From Orthonyx spaldingii (Eukaryota > Chordata > Aves > Passeriformes > Orthonychidae): DNA of 64,000 nt. The notes under the pieces are model-generated. The model ran no database searches and was not told where the DNA came from. It saw only the letters and a list, made by a program, of their open reading frames with translations. A program made the translations under genes and the position numbers. Numbering within the stretch: the stretch's first letter is position 1; every line of letters begins with the position of its first letter. The stretch lies in contig VZTJ01002531.1 of the NCBI GenBank assembly GCA_013397795.1, positions 1,240,001 to 1,304,000 of the forward strand, read 5' to 3'. Shown piece after piece: positions 1 through 13,100 of this stretch.

Positions 1-2236
1 GCTAGACATGGACACAAGGTCAGCCTTCCACAGATTTTTATTCCACATTCCATGGTGAAATAGCACAGAGCACCACAGCTGCTGCAGTCCATTCCCCTGA
101 TCTTTTCCATCTGCCCCTGGGCTGCCTGAGGTTTGCCCGTGTGCTCCTGCCTGTGCTTCAGCTCAGCCAAGGACAGTGAGGGCTCCCCAGTGTCTTCAAA
201 CTGGAGACTTTACAGTTCTCACCACTTTCCCCATGTCAGTGCTTGTTAGTTAATGATAACCACAGCAGAAACGGCTCAGAGCCAGGACAGCCAACCCTCC
301 CCAGAGCAGAGACTGCTTTGGGAGAGGTAAACGGCACTAACGCGGAGAGGAGGAGAGAAAGAGGAACAGAAACAAGGCTTGCACGGCTCAGAACACATGA
401 GGGAAGATCTCTCCCCACTTCAGCAAGGGAAGGAAAGCTGCACTCTCTTACACACTCCCGTTAATTAAGCCATGAACCATGCTAATTATCCTAAGCACAT
501 ACTCTCCCAAGTAATCAGCTCCGTATACAAGGTATCCTATTGCCACTGAAACCCGTCAGGCTGGACACTGGGCTAGGTTTGATCTGGAAAAATTTGTAGG
601 GGAGGGAAAGAATTCAAATCCTTTTAACTGCCTGAAGTAATCTTCAAGATGAAGTTTCAGATACCATGTATTTGTCAACATGGCTTTCACACAGAGAAAA
701 GGGTTTGCATGTAAAAAGCACTTGCTTCACGTGGCATTTCAGGGGGCTGTTATCTTCTCTCATTTCATATTTGCTTTTTAATGGCTGCTGTGATAATCAA
801 ACAAAACTGACAGGCCAAGTAACTTGTCCAAATAACATCAGAACAGATCCTCTGCTTTCTACACTCATAAGAGCAGCTCTGCTGGAGGCAGTCATTTGTC
901 ATGATGGAAAGTATTAACTGTGACCAATTAATGTTTCATCATTAAAATTATGCAAAACCGATATCAAAATAACAGCTTATCTGGTGATCCTGAATGCTGC
1001 AGTTCCAAACTCGAGAACAAGAGTAGTCCTTCAGATTGGCAAAAGATGTTCTCAGCCCCTGAGGGATTTAGTGAGGGTTGGTGCACATGATGCTGACAAG
1101 TTAGAAAGACAGAGCAGTAAGAGAGAGGAAAGCTTGGATTTCAGCAAGTGTTGCCCATGACCAAAAATTAAAATCAGTATCCTGTGACCTCTCTATAGCC
1201 ACCTCAGAGAAGTTACAAAAATCCTGCTGTCGTAATATACAAATTATTTTGCTGTACAGGAAATATCTTTTGTAGCTTCAACGTACTTTAAAATCATTAA
1301 TTAAGGCTCACCAACAAATATTAGATGGATGAAAATGCCTTTTAAAAAAAAAAAAAAAGTAAAATTTTCTGGGTTTTGCTACTGAAGGACCACAGAATGA
1401 AAGAAAATGCCAGGCAATGCTATTCAACACCAAGTTTGTATTTCTTTGGGCTATTTCACATCAGTATTGACTTGTCTCGTTCTGTTTGTAAGGTAGAACA
1501 AAAGGAGAATGAACGAGATTAACTTGTAGGAGACCAAGAAGGTGCCAAGTTTCTAAAGGTAATAAATTCAAGGGTAATACAGGAAAGTTATTTTTTTCTT
1601 TTAAATTAAATAAAAATATAGGCATGTTATAGTAATTTATCACAGCTACTTAATAAAATGAAGAAAAAATAGATTCCATAATAAAATATAAACTGAAGAA
1701 TGAAGAGGGAATTCATTATTTACTCGTTTCTGTTACAATCTTCTCTGGTTGCCTCTAGAAGAGTAGCTTCTCTTGCCAACCAACTTAATGCAAGTTCAGC
1801 TATTTTATCATTCATATAAATAATAAATGATAATGATGGCTACATGACATTAAAGACAGATTATAGGGTTTTCCACACCAGCAAAATGAGTGAGCTTTTT
1901 TTAAAATTTATTAGCAGTTTTTATATCAATGAAGGGGAGCAATAGGAGTGAACAATTATCTTGAGTTATCTTGGTAAACTTGCATATGAAAATGGACAAA
2001 TGTTTGATTTCTATAACAGGTAAGGTTGCAAGTTTCCATGATTGAGAACTACCACGTGCATTTTTTCAGAGTCTGTCTTAACCAGTTAATCTACTGTCAT
2101 GCTTGCATCCAGCTACAATTTTCAATTCGATCATGTTTAGGTAATCTTTAAAACTGCAAAATTCATGCTGACACTGTGAGCATCCACAAGTCACGGCGTA
2201 GCTACAAGTGCTTTATGCTTTATTAGCCCCACTTAC

Positions 2237-2348
2237 CGTATGGAAATTCTGCTCCGTTGCCCAATAATGGAAAGAGCTCCATCTGGCAGGGATGTGCCAC
2301 TCAAGCTACCTGGGTCCCATTCATTAGTATACTGTGCATCATTTACAA
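2237..2348 (-). other. Weak candidate internal exon, unidentified
   Basis: On the minus strand a consensus donor (GTAAGT, plus positions 2231-2236) ends a 112-base open segment. A possible acceptor (GTGCACAG) lies just before 2348. One frame stays open throughout and reads VNDAQYTNEWDPGSLSGTSL followed by about 17 more residues ending in SRISIR. I do not recognise the family. Several such segments are expected by chance in 64 kb. The phase is a 2-base start and a 2-base remainder, which does not chain with the other candidates. This is therefore a candidate only. Confidence 0.15.
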
Positions 2349-5278
2349 CTGTGCACACATAAAAATTTCAGAATCCACCCAAAGGGTCTATGTGCTCTGG
2401 CTTTACAATACCCAAAAGGCTTTTTGCTTTGCTTGGCAAAAATAACTCACTGTTTAACTGGAGGGCAGGTAAGCCAAATAAGAAGTGAAGGTTCCACCTG
2501 AAGTCTGGCTATGTCTAATTTCAAAAGAATTTAAAGCTTATTAAAAGCAAATTTTATTCAGCTGAACAACACTCTTGCCTCTGGCACACCTTCTTGCCAA
2601 AGAAGTAAAGACTCTAATGACAAGATAACCCAACATTTAATATATAATACATTCAGTGACACTGTATTTCCTAGTTATTGTGTCAACATCTGCTACCTTT
2701 GCTTTTAAATCAGAGGGTGACAAGACCACTGCTTGCTGGACCATGATACTTCTGCTGATTTTGTTGTAAAAGCACGTGTTCAAAAGCCTGGCTACAGAAA
2801 CTCACCCAAACTTATTAAGGTTTCTGATTTTTCATGCAATTCCTATTAATTAGGGAAGATACCTTTATTTTTTGCACTACAGTATACATCTATATGCCTT
2901 TTAAAAAGTTGAGGATGAATACCAATGCTCATCAAACCACCAAACTGATAATTTTGGCTACGCTCTGGTATCATAAGCCAACAGCTGCCTACATTTGCAG
3001 CCAAAAAAGGCCTAGGCAGTGGAGCTGCACTGAGAAGTTGAATGGCATTGCAGGGATAAAAAGAACGATAATTTGATACTGTTTAGGGAGATGATTTTTC
3101 AGGCTTCCTGTTATTCCATGTCCTGATTAGATGAAGTCCTGAAATGAAGCATCCAATACAAGTCAGGCCTGTGTTTAGGAGGAGCTGTGAACTGTTTGCT
3201 TTTTCTGTGGTAAAGATAAAAAAAAAAAAACACCTTCCAGGAAAGGAAGGCGCTTTGTGGGGGTTTCTATTTTAATAATACAGTAACATGCCTAACAGGC
3301 TTTCTTTATCTCTCCCTAATTCCATTTCCTTCTTCCCCCTCAAAAAAAAAAAAAAAAGGCCCCAAAACCCAAAAAAACAAAGCTGCAGAAATACAGGAGT
3401 GAAGAATTTTTTCCTAGAATTAAGCAGCAGTAACACAACAGCCTGGACAGGGTCTGTGTGGGTGAAGAATAAACACAACCTTTTTTAAAAATGTTATAAT
3501 ACAGTGAGCTTCTTTTATCTTCACTGCTTCACATCTCTCCAGTAACACCCCAGTCCTGGGGGACTGGATTCTCTCACCCTTCACCATACGGCACCTGCTT
3601 TGCATCAAACCCCAGATACTTCATCCACAAGGGAACAATCTTTCAATGGTGACAGGATCAGGATCAAAGTGAAAGTGCTCACTAAACCAGCAAGCACTTC
3701 TGGTAAATAACAACTCATCAATACCTGAGAGTATCTAAGTGACAGCTATGCAGAATTCATCCAGGCCAAAATCAAGACCACCATGATCACCCTTAGAGCT
3801 TCTTTTGCAGATATGTACACCCACACAACAACCTTAAATGCAAAGTGAGGAAGAGCCTTGTGTTGATATCAAAGGGTGAACTGAAATGTCTGCTCAGCTT
3901 TGACATACTACACAGGGTATGAAGGATCTTCACCACAAAGGAGTTCAGAGGTGGCTGCAGGGGTGGGCAAGGTATGAGTGGCACGCATGAATTGCAAAAT
4001 CATGTCCTCTTAGGTGTTTCAGGGTGGATTAGTTGCAATACCTTTACTTCACCTGTTCTGTAGATTACTTTCTGTCTCAAAGGCTGAATTCCCCTGACCT
4101 AAAATTGTCCCCAGTCCTTTGTCACAAGGCAGTCAAAGACTCATGAGATTTGTGGGCTAAATTAAGGAAAACCAAGACTGAGAGTAGCAATATTCCCAGA
4201 GACAGCAACACATCTCCCTGCAAGGAGTTGTGGCCCAATCAGGCACAGTGATTGTGAAAACCAAAACACTGCAGACATCCAAGTCTGGCAGCAAGAGACA
4301 CAAAACTCCTCCTCTTCCAAGGAGCTGCTACCTGGCGTGTGTTGACCTCATCATTCCCAAACAGTGACATGATGCAAAGCTGCCCACAGACTGGCCCTGT
4401 GCTCTCCCCCAAATTTCTAGGTGGGTATAGCTCCCCAAGGAGTGCTGTTCTTTGACTACAAGATTTCATTTTTTCAGCCTAAATTTATGCTGTATAGTCT
4501 TGTTTTCATAGTGCTATACTGCATAAGTTACAAGTTGCAGATTTGGGCAAGAGATTTTATTTAAGAGAAAGAAAATTATGTGAAAATATCAGTTGATATA
4601 TAATGGGCGTTTAGTCATTGTGTGAGAATTAAGTGTGTGTATCTCTGTGTGTGCCTGCTATAAAAACATTTCCAGTTTTTTATATGCTATAATTTTTATG
4701 CTATGAGCACTAATCATCTTTTAATATGGAAAACTGGAACGATTAATAAAGTTTAACACATAACACAAAATCTTGTTTTTGCAAGACAGCTTGCTTTCTG
4801 TTTATCCTCATCTAGGTGTTTAATGAAGTGGCTCATATATCACACAAGTAGATGGGTTAAATGAATCAAACAACATTTTGCCTAATGAGAAGAATTTGCA
4901 GAAAACTTATGCAAAAGGTTAGATTTTTTTTCTTTAACACAAAGCTGTAACAGCAAGAATTCACAAAGGCCTCTGTTCCTGAGAAAGCTAGAAATCCTTA
5001 TGAAAACAAAAGGATCAAAGGTGTCACACAGAACTCTTAGTAATTATCAAAAACTTCAATATTCCCTGTAAGCTGTTTCACTGAAAAGCCTAAAACCTGC
5101 ATCTCTTTATTTTCTCACTTCTCTGAGCATATACAACTGAAGGAAGACTGAAACTGCTCCAGGACTTTTTAAAGTGATGCAATGAAATTATTCACAAGAA
5201 GGCGGTTGAGCTTTTTCAAGTCACCAGTACAGGGTGCCTAAGATTTTCTTGATCTCATTTCAGTCTTAGCATGATCAC

Positions 5279-5312
5279 CACTGACATTATTGGTGTTACA
5301 TTAATGTCAGTG
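5279..5312. repeat. Perfect 11-bp inverted repeat, 12-base loop
   Basis: CACTGACATTA at 5279-5289 is matched exactly by its reverse complement TAATGTCAGTG at 5302-5312. The stem is perfect, with a 12-base spacer. It could extrude as a hairpin. It is too short for a miRNA precursor as it stands, because flanking pairing is poor. Confidence 0.7.
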
Positions 5313-5661
5313 TTGTTACTCTGTGCAGTTCAGGAGGGTAGTGGGACCTTGGGTGCTTTCCCAGGAGCTCTGGTCACAGGGAGCCCCAGGCTCACATCTG
5401 GCTTGAACCTTTGCAAGGATGCAAGAGAAACCTGTTGCTGTTGCATTAAAACCTAGTGTGTTCCTAGCAAAGCAAGCAAACAAATCCATGAGCAAGTGGG
5501 ACCATCAGCAATTCAATAAGTTTTGTTGTTGGCTTGTCTGAGCACCAGAAAGGAGGAAGTGAAAAAGTGATTTCCTAAAGAGGGATTTCAGTCACATCTC
5601 CACACTGTAAAGCTACCTAGAAACCAGTTTACACTGATTCAGCCTTTTGCCAAGAATAAAA

Positions 5662-5709
5662 GAAACTTCATTTTACAATGAAACTTTCATTTTACAAAGA
5701 AACTTCATT
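5662..5709. repeat. Short tandem duplication, unit 18-19 bp
   Basis: The phrase GAAACTT(T)CATTTTACAA starts at 5662 and recurs at 5680, and its first half recurs again at 5699. There are about 2.5 copies with single-base differences. It looks like a local replication-slippage product. Confidence 0.7.
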
Positions 5710-6649
5710 GGTACTACTCAAGCTCAATTAATCACCATTGGTAAAAAGCATTTAAAAAGATTCACTGACAAATCTGATGCTTATGCACAGAAACAGAAGC
5801 ACTGATACCATAGCATGCTCTCTGCAGACTGGATTGTGGCACATGCCATGTCCTTTGCCTCTCCACCAAGGACCTGTCCTGTCAGGAGAGCTGTGGTTTC
5901 CATGTGCTCACCAGAGTGAAGTCACAGCCATGGGGGCTGCAGGAGCCTCTGCTGCACATTCCAGCTCCTGCACTGCCTGGAAATCACTGTGAGAGGCAGC
6001 CTGGGAATTCCAGCCCTGTGGCAGTGTCTCAAAAATTCTTTCAGAAATTTCCAAGCCAGGTGGAAGGTGCTGACAGGATTTTCCATGGCTATCACACCTA
6101 TATTAAGAAACCCTTTTAATCTGCTCAGATGACAAGCTGATACACACAATCTCTGTGAGTCTACTGAGCAGCGGAGAGCAGGAAAAGAACTGCAAAAGTC
6201 ACTTTCTTCTTTTATCCAGAAACACTTTCATCTGCCCATAATTTTCACAGAAGCAACTTTACATCATGAGGAAAATATAACGTAGCTGATTAATTGCAAC
6301 AAAAGCAGAACCAACTCAGCACAATGCTGAGCATTAGGTACATACACACTGTAAACAGTAACAGACTGGAACAACCAGCCAAGTGGAAATGATTGCCTGT
6401 AATTGTAGGTTGACACCAAAATTACTGGCTTCAAGATTGAATTTGGTGATAATGTAAATCACTCCCTGTTATTCTTTTCTTAGCAGCCTCTCTTACGAAC
6501 TGCCTGAAGGAAGATCACTGGATTCCTCTCCAAAGAACTAAATTCAAAGCATTTTTCAATTCCATTAAGATTTCTGTTGTTACTCTGTTAAGGAGATGCA
6601 GAGTTTGGAGCTTGGTTTTTGACATTCCTTTTCCAATCTCAGTTTCTAA

Positions 6650-7150
6650 TATTCCTCACAGAGTCACAGGGTCATTTAGATTGGCAAAACCTTTGAAGGT
6701 CATCGAGTCCACCTGTTAACAGAGCACTGCCAAGCCCGTCACTTAACCACGACCCCAGGTGCCACATTCACACATCTTTTAAATCCCCCCAGGGATGGTG
6801 ACTCCACCACTTTTCTGGGCAGCCTGTTCCAGTTCTCAACATCCCTTTTAGTGAAGATGTTTTTCCTCATATCCATTCTAGACCTCCCCTGGCACAGCTA
6901 AAGGCCATTTCCTCTTGTCCTGCCCTTGTTTTCTGGGCAGAAAGACCAACCCTCACCTTGCCACAACCTCGTTTCAGGGAGCTGTAGAGAGGTAATTCCT
7001 CCCCTGAGCCTTGTCTTCCTCAGATTAAACATCCCCACTTCCCTCAGCTGCTTCTCATCAATCATGTGCTCTAGACTCTTCACTACCTCTGTTGCTCTTC
7101 TCTGGACACTCCATCTATCTCCATGGAAGCTGCAGGCACATTGCTGTCAC
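6650..7150 (-). mobile_element. CR1 LINE, 5'-truncated 3' fragment
   Basis: Read on the minus strand, this matches the C-terminal coding end of CR1 ORF2 and the short 3' tail. It has the degraded motif order EHM..EKQLREVGMFNLRK, then RLRGGITSL, then GRTRGNG, which is the usual CR1 order (LRELGLF.L.KRRLRGDLI, then DRTRGNG). The plus strand opens with a degraded form of the usual CR1 3' terminus (cacagagtcacagggtcat). The copy is frame-broken and is an old, dead, 5'-truncated insertion. The subfamily is not assigned. Confidence 0.88.
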
Positions 7151-10100
7151 TAAAAAGCTGCCCTGGTCACCTTCCAGGTTGTCTCCACAGGTAACTTGCT
7201 TTTATTGCTGCTGTTTCTTTGCAGGACAAATATTTCTATGAAAGTTTGTGGTTACAGGTGCCTCCTGCAATGACTGAGGATCAGGTGTAACTGAAAGGGC
7301 TTTGTCTTCCAGCTTCTTCACAGCAAGCACAAAACCAGTAAACACTTTGGAGGACAAGATCTAAACCTCTCTCAGAGTCACTTCTCTCATGGGAACTCCT
7401 CATAACCAACCAACAAGCAAGCACAGTTAACAAGCTTGTGATCACAAAGCCACCTCTCTGTCAGAGCTGTCTTTCCTACGAGTAACACAACGAGAAAGGG
7501 AAGAAACGACAGCAGAGATATAGATACAAAGGCTGGTTTTATATTCACATTTGGGCCCAGAGCAGCAAAGCAATTTTGAAGCAAATCCCCTGATCTTCCC
7601 CACTTACTGCAGGCTGGTGTGGTTCACAGAGCTTGATTTGGGCAGAATGAATTCGGCTCCAAGCAGAGGAAAGGAAACCAGTTGCTCCTGTGCAGGTGCA
7701 GAGTGAGTGCTCTCCACCCCTAATGAGTGCTTGGCCATTTCAATAGCCTCTAACAACAGGCCTGGTGGAGTTGTTTGGCCTAGGGCACCAAACTAAATAT
7801 TTTAAACAGGGTTATACCAGATTCAGCATAAGGAAAAGCAAAATCGTTTTCAAGATCTACAGAGCACTTTCACGTGCATGGTTCAGCATTGCTGGCAACC
7901 TGCACAACTTGGTCCTGTGGACCAAGGAATTTATTTGTTACTGCTCTCCATTAATTAGTTACAACACACCTCAACACAAGTGAGTGCCAGGATACAGCAT
8001 CTTTCTAATGGAGGGTACTGCAGAGGCAAAGAGCCTTTGGAGATAGCCCAAAATAGTAATTACTTAATACTCAATTGATCAGAACATGAATGAAATAAAC
8101 AGCATGGTTTCTGGCAGCATGATAGGCATTATGAAAAGCACCTTAGTTATTAAACAATCAAGTAGCACTTAGCTAAGGAGCTCACAGCACCAGATAAGAG
8201 ACTGAATAACTAAAGAGGAAAAGGCACAGGAAACAGGCAAAAGCTATTATCTTGTCAGATCTCTGAGATTTTCAGGAGATAAGTTAGAAAATGTTCTGTA
8301 TTACTCTGTCAAGAAAGAAGTAAATACTCTGGCTCTATGCTGTGCTCTGTGACTCTGCACATCAGCAAACAAAACCAGTCAGGAAATGCATGCACAATGG
8401 GAAGCTGCTTTAACCATAAATCAGACAATGGCACAATACATAAGTATAACACTACAGTTTACACACAGAAAACATAACTTGATTACCAACCCCCTTATTT
8501 ATGAAAGTTAACTTAAAATTAGCACTTCGATAATCTACTATCAAGAAAAATTTGGAGCAGAATGAGAGACATTCAATGCAGGTTTAAGGTATTTTAATGT
8601 GACTCATAAGCAGATTACTACTTGAATTTTATTCTCAGAAGACTGCATTCAGAAGCAACTGGATCTGTGTTTCAGCTAATTCAAGGTAAAATGATGAAAA
8701 CTTGAGGCAAAAAAAAAAAAAAAACAAACCAAAAGAATTGGCTGATTTTATCCAGTCAAAGCTGTTCCCAAGGTATGATCTTGAGAAAGGATAAGCACCT
8801 CATGAACAGCTGATATCCCCACTTCTGTAGAATTCAAGAAAACAGCTAAGAATTTTGTAGATCAAGCTTTTTGTAGGCCTGCACTTCTCACAATGCATTA
8901 ACTTCTGTGAAGGTTCAGCCTGGCAGAGTTTGCCTGGTTCTTCTCTCGTAGCTACACCCAAAAAGAAGGAAATGGTACTACTGAGTGATTATCAGTCTGG
9001 GTAATCCATGGATTTAACCATGCATAAGCACGTTGATCTTCCAAAGACATTGCTGGGGTAAAAACCCCCATCATAGGATGGCAGTGATCATGCATATCCT
9101 TCAGAGCAGAGAAGAGATTTGCCAACACATTTTTTTTCTGCAGCAATAGTATTAGCACCAAAGTGTCACGCCCAGCTCCCAAAACAGAACCATGATTATC
9201 TCTAATATCGGGGCACAAGCATGGCAGGTAAGAAAAAGCCATTAACACAAAGTCCCATCAGAAAAGAAGGTGGGAAAATGCACAATAAACAGACAAAGGA
9301 TAAGTCATAAAAAAGCTTTCCTTGACATCTATGGGGGAAAAAGTACAACAAAGTTGTACAGAAATATGACAATGTCCATTTAACTTCAACACACTTGCTA
9401 GCTTAAAAGTTATCCACCCTGGAAAGGAAAATATTGCAATATTTGTAAGGTAAAAAAGATGCAGACAAAGCACCTCTGAAATCAATATCAAAGATATACT
9501 TAACAGCAAAAGTGGACAAAGTAGCTTCTTCATGTAGAGCTGTAACTTCACAAATAAACCAAAATCAGCTGGCACAATATCATTTACTTGTGTCATCTAT
9601 ACAACTGATAATTTTCACACCTCTCTGTCCCAAACACTCCTCAGCCTCACTTTGCCTGGTACTGCTCCTTGTCGGATATTCACCATCTGAACAACTCAAG
9701 TGTCAATCAACTTAAAAAAAAAAAAAATTTGCAATTTCAGCACAAGTCAACACATGCCAAACTGAAATCAATCCCAAAGAATTTCAAAATACCATTTCTT
9801 CGTCTCTGCATGATTCTTGAAAATCGTGTATATAAGTTTATATATTCACATGGTGTTTTACCAATATGGAATAATATAACCTGCTGTCACAAAATGCCTG
9901 AATGCAGAAGGAGACAAGAAGAACCAACATGAGAGAAAACACAGAATGACAGTCAGAACATGTTGAATGAGGAGTGATTACTGGCACACTCAACTGAGAA
10001 GGAAAGATTTCTGGCATGACTACATTTTGAGAAAAAACATGGAAATGGCAGGAGAGGGATGAGCACAGAACTATGTACAACAAGCAGGAATGGCAGAAGC

Positions 10101-13100
10101 CACACACTTTTGCACCACAGAAAAACAACAATACAGGGAGATAACCTGGAAAGGTTTGCCCCATGGGGGTGGAGATTAGGGTAAGCTTCAGCTTGCATTT
10201 AAGCAATAAAATATGTATTTGAAACCTGTTTCTTATCAGCGAGAAGTAGGGTAGGCAAGCAGGAAAACACCGAGCGCAGTTGACACAGCTGAACTGTAAA
10301 CACAAAGCTAGTGAAAACACAATCCAAGATAAGCTGAAAATAAAAACAGAGTATTACTATTTCAGTCAGAATTTCATCTTCATATTGAAAGCATCCAAAA
10401 CTGCCATTTAAAATGTAACTGAAATTGTCACAAAATTTCCCATCTGCCTCACAGGAGGGCTGCAAACCCTTGAGGACTTGCTGCATCAATGTAGAAAAAG
10501 TTTGCTGCAAAGAGCATGATTTTTTTCTTTTTCTAGAGCAGAAGGTATTTGGTAGGAATCATTTGGTAGAACAAGAGAGAGTAGGAATCATTTGCGATTA
10601 TACAAGTCTATCAGCTGGGACCTTGAGTGATTTTGTTTGATGAGTCATGGGGTTGAGTAGGACAGACTTTTGTAGCAGTGCTTTGGATGGGATAGAGGGA
10701 GGGAATACACATGGCAGAGAGACAGAAAGGAAAAATTACAGTGAATAAGCCAACACATAACCAACATAGTCAAAAGGGCCTGTGGTAAATATATTTTCAA
10801 TTCCTGGCAGAGATTTAAATGCATATTGTCTCTTAAATACGTTCTGAATTATTAATATCAGATTGAAGAATGAAAACATTCAGAATGATATATTCAATGT
10901 GTTTTCCCATCCATTTTACACTAATGGCACAATTGATATAAGTCAATATGAAAATCAATGCTGAATATTTGGCACAGTACAGAGCTACATGGCAGAATCC
11001 ACTGAGAACTATTACATTCCAAAAATTAAGAACCTGTGAGGAAATAAAAACAAATTATATGTAAGTAAATTACATAAAGGTTTATGATTTCAATGATGAA
11101 AAACAGTGCCATCTGTTAAAATTAAAGAAGCCCCTAGCAGGATAGTACAGTTAAACATTATCAGTGGAGAAAACTGTAAATGCACGTTTTTAATCACACA
11201 GTAATTTCCTAGTGTCCTCAGAAATAGTCCCAAATCCTTAAAGTATGTTCTCCACTTGGACTTCTTTAAACAGCCAGGAAAAGAAAAAGAGAGGTGTAAG
11301 CATGAGAAGAGGAAAGAAAAGACAAATGCACAATGAAAAATAGATACAGTTATTGAATGGGAAGCTTCTCTCCTTTCTATTAACACCTAAGTGCCATTTG
11401 TAGGTAGGGGTAGGTTAGAAAGGAACTGGTTACAGAAGTCTTTGTCTTCATTGTGCTGAGCTGGTCTGCCCATGGACCAAAGAGCATCTGTCTTGTAGAT
11501 GAACAAAGAGGACTTCAAGGACAAGGACCAAAAGAAATTTCTGTTAAAATGCAATTATATGATGAAAGAAAGGTAAGTGGTGTCAGTGAGTTCAATGTTC
11601 ATTGCTGTAACTCCTGATGAGATTTAGTTGACTTACAAAGTTTTCTCGTTTCTACCACGAAAAATTTGCCTGAGATCTGAACATCAAGTTGAGCTGTTTA
11701 TGGCCCATGCGTCATCATCTACAATAACGAGTCTCCATTTGGGACTTAATTAATACAGCCAGGTCAGAAATCAGCTCATCCCTTCCCAGAGATGTGATGG
11801 CTCTGCAATGCTAACTGGTCTGAAGAATAGCACATACTTATTTTTCCACAAGAGTCAGCAGAAAGACTGAAAATACACAGGACATAGATCTACTGTCATT
11901 TCTTGCAGTCACTTCTCTGACCACATGCATTTTTTAAAATAACAAGTATTTTCTTTTCAGTTGCCACAGCATTTGCTGTCGTTACCCAAGGGGTGTTTTG
12001 TCAGAGAGACCATGCCAGATCCAAGAAAAATTATTGGCATTGTTACAGTGCATCTTGCAGCATCCTGCTTTTTCTGAGTCTTGTTAGTTTAGAAGCGCAA
12101 GGAATTCTTCTAAGTAAAGGTTGATTTCATTTATCAACATTCATAAGTTGATCTCTTTCGTTTTGCTTACACAATAACATGCATATTATTCAAATATCCA
12201 CAAGCTGCAGCAGGGAGGTGATTAATGTTTTATTTCTTGTCCAGTCCTTCCCATTCCTGTCTGCCAGTTGTGTGATATTGGGCAGAAATACTTATGGGAA
12301 GGCCTTTCTCACCTCTATAGGTTAACTGCTGATTAGGGGATGAGCTATTGATATATTACATATAGAACTTCGAGTTCGATCTGGGCTTATGGATAATAAC
12401 CACACTTTGTTCTTGCTGCTACTGGAGGAGAGTGATATGAGCACAGCTACCTCATGCCAAATTGCTGCAGACTGACATTCTTAATTTTCAGAGGTAGGAA
12501 AACTGCCACCTCATTAAGAAGAACACTGTGTTATTAGTTTATTGGCATGCTACCAGCACTGGAAAATGCAGCATGCATGTCCTTGTGGCTAAAGGCAAAA
12601 ACCTGGAGAAGCTTATAGAAAATTATTTCTTTGGACAAGAAGCAGAGAATAGTGGCTTTAAAGTGACTTGACACAGCGGCTAAAAGTAAAGAACTTTCTG
12701 CTTGTGAATATATCCTTCCATTCCAGAATATCGTCCTAATCGGTGCATTTGTATCCACTTCAATTATTTTAAAGACCCGTGAATTTGAGACAGCTGATTG
12801 ACATTCCAGCATGAAAAACTTCATGGTCCAACAAAGGAGATGATATCACAAGCAGGTCAAAGTGCACTCCTATCATAATGCAGATTCCTCCCCGAATTCC
12901 CCACCTTCTACATTCTAGTGACACATGGGAATAAGATTAATAGAAAGGAAAAGCAGCTTTCATTCTGAACAGTCTTTCTGAAAATCAGCATTTCCAGCAT
13001 TTCAATACTTATTTGCCACAGCAGGGAGCTAATCCTTTAAAAAACCCCAACCCAATCAGCCAATCCACCAACTGAACTGAAAGAATAATGACTTCTTTGA

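Larger units (their letters stand above)
1..6649. other. AT-rich unique DNA, no recognisable gene
   Basis: No long reading frame, known repeat or RNA gene was recognised here. The open frames are all under about 85 codons and have the lysine, phenylalanine and cysteine-rich look of chance translation. Small features listed separately are an A15 run at 1344-1358, a splice-bounded open segment at 2237-2348, a hairpin at 5279-5312 and a short tandem repeat at 5662-5709. Poly(A)-type runs also occur near 3219-3232 and 3341-3357. This is consistent with intron or intergenic sequence. Confidence 0.6.

Noticed and set aside
4020..4110. 44-base minus-strand microexon (ATTTTAG acceptor, CAG|GTGAAG donor)
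   Set aside because: Too short to judge, with no partner exon in compatible phase.
8952..9248. 98-codon minus-strand frame with possible acceptor (GATATTAG)
   Set aside because: The residue mix is fair, but no usable donor follows before the stop and no family is recognised. Kept out as likely chance.
9838..10320. 160-codon minus-strand frame
   Set aside because: Rich in F, L, C, S and H as expected for chance translation of A-rich DNA. A second frame (9953-10198) is open over the same bases, with no domain.
10359..10490. Protein-like stretch within minus frame 10199-10510 (QVLKGLQPSCEADGKFCDNF)
   Set aside because: Only a poor donor (GTAATA) is available and the rest of the frame is hydrophobic chance sequence.
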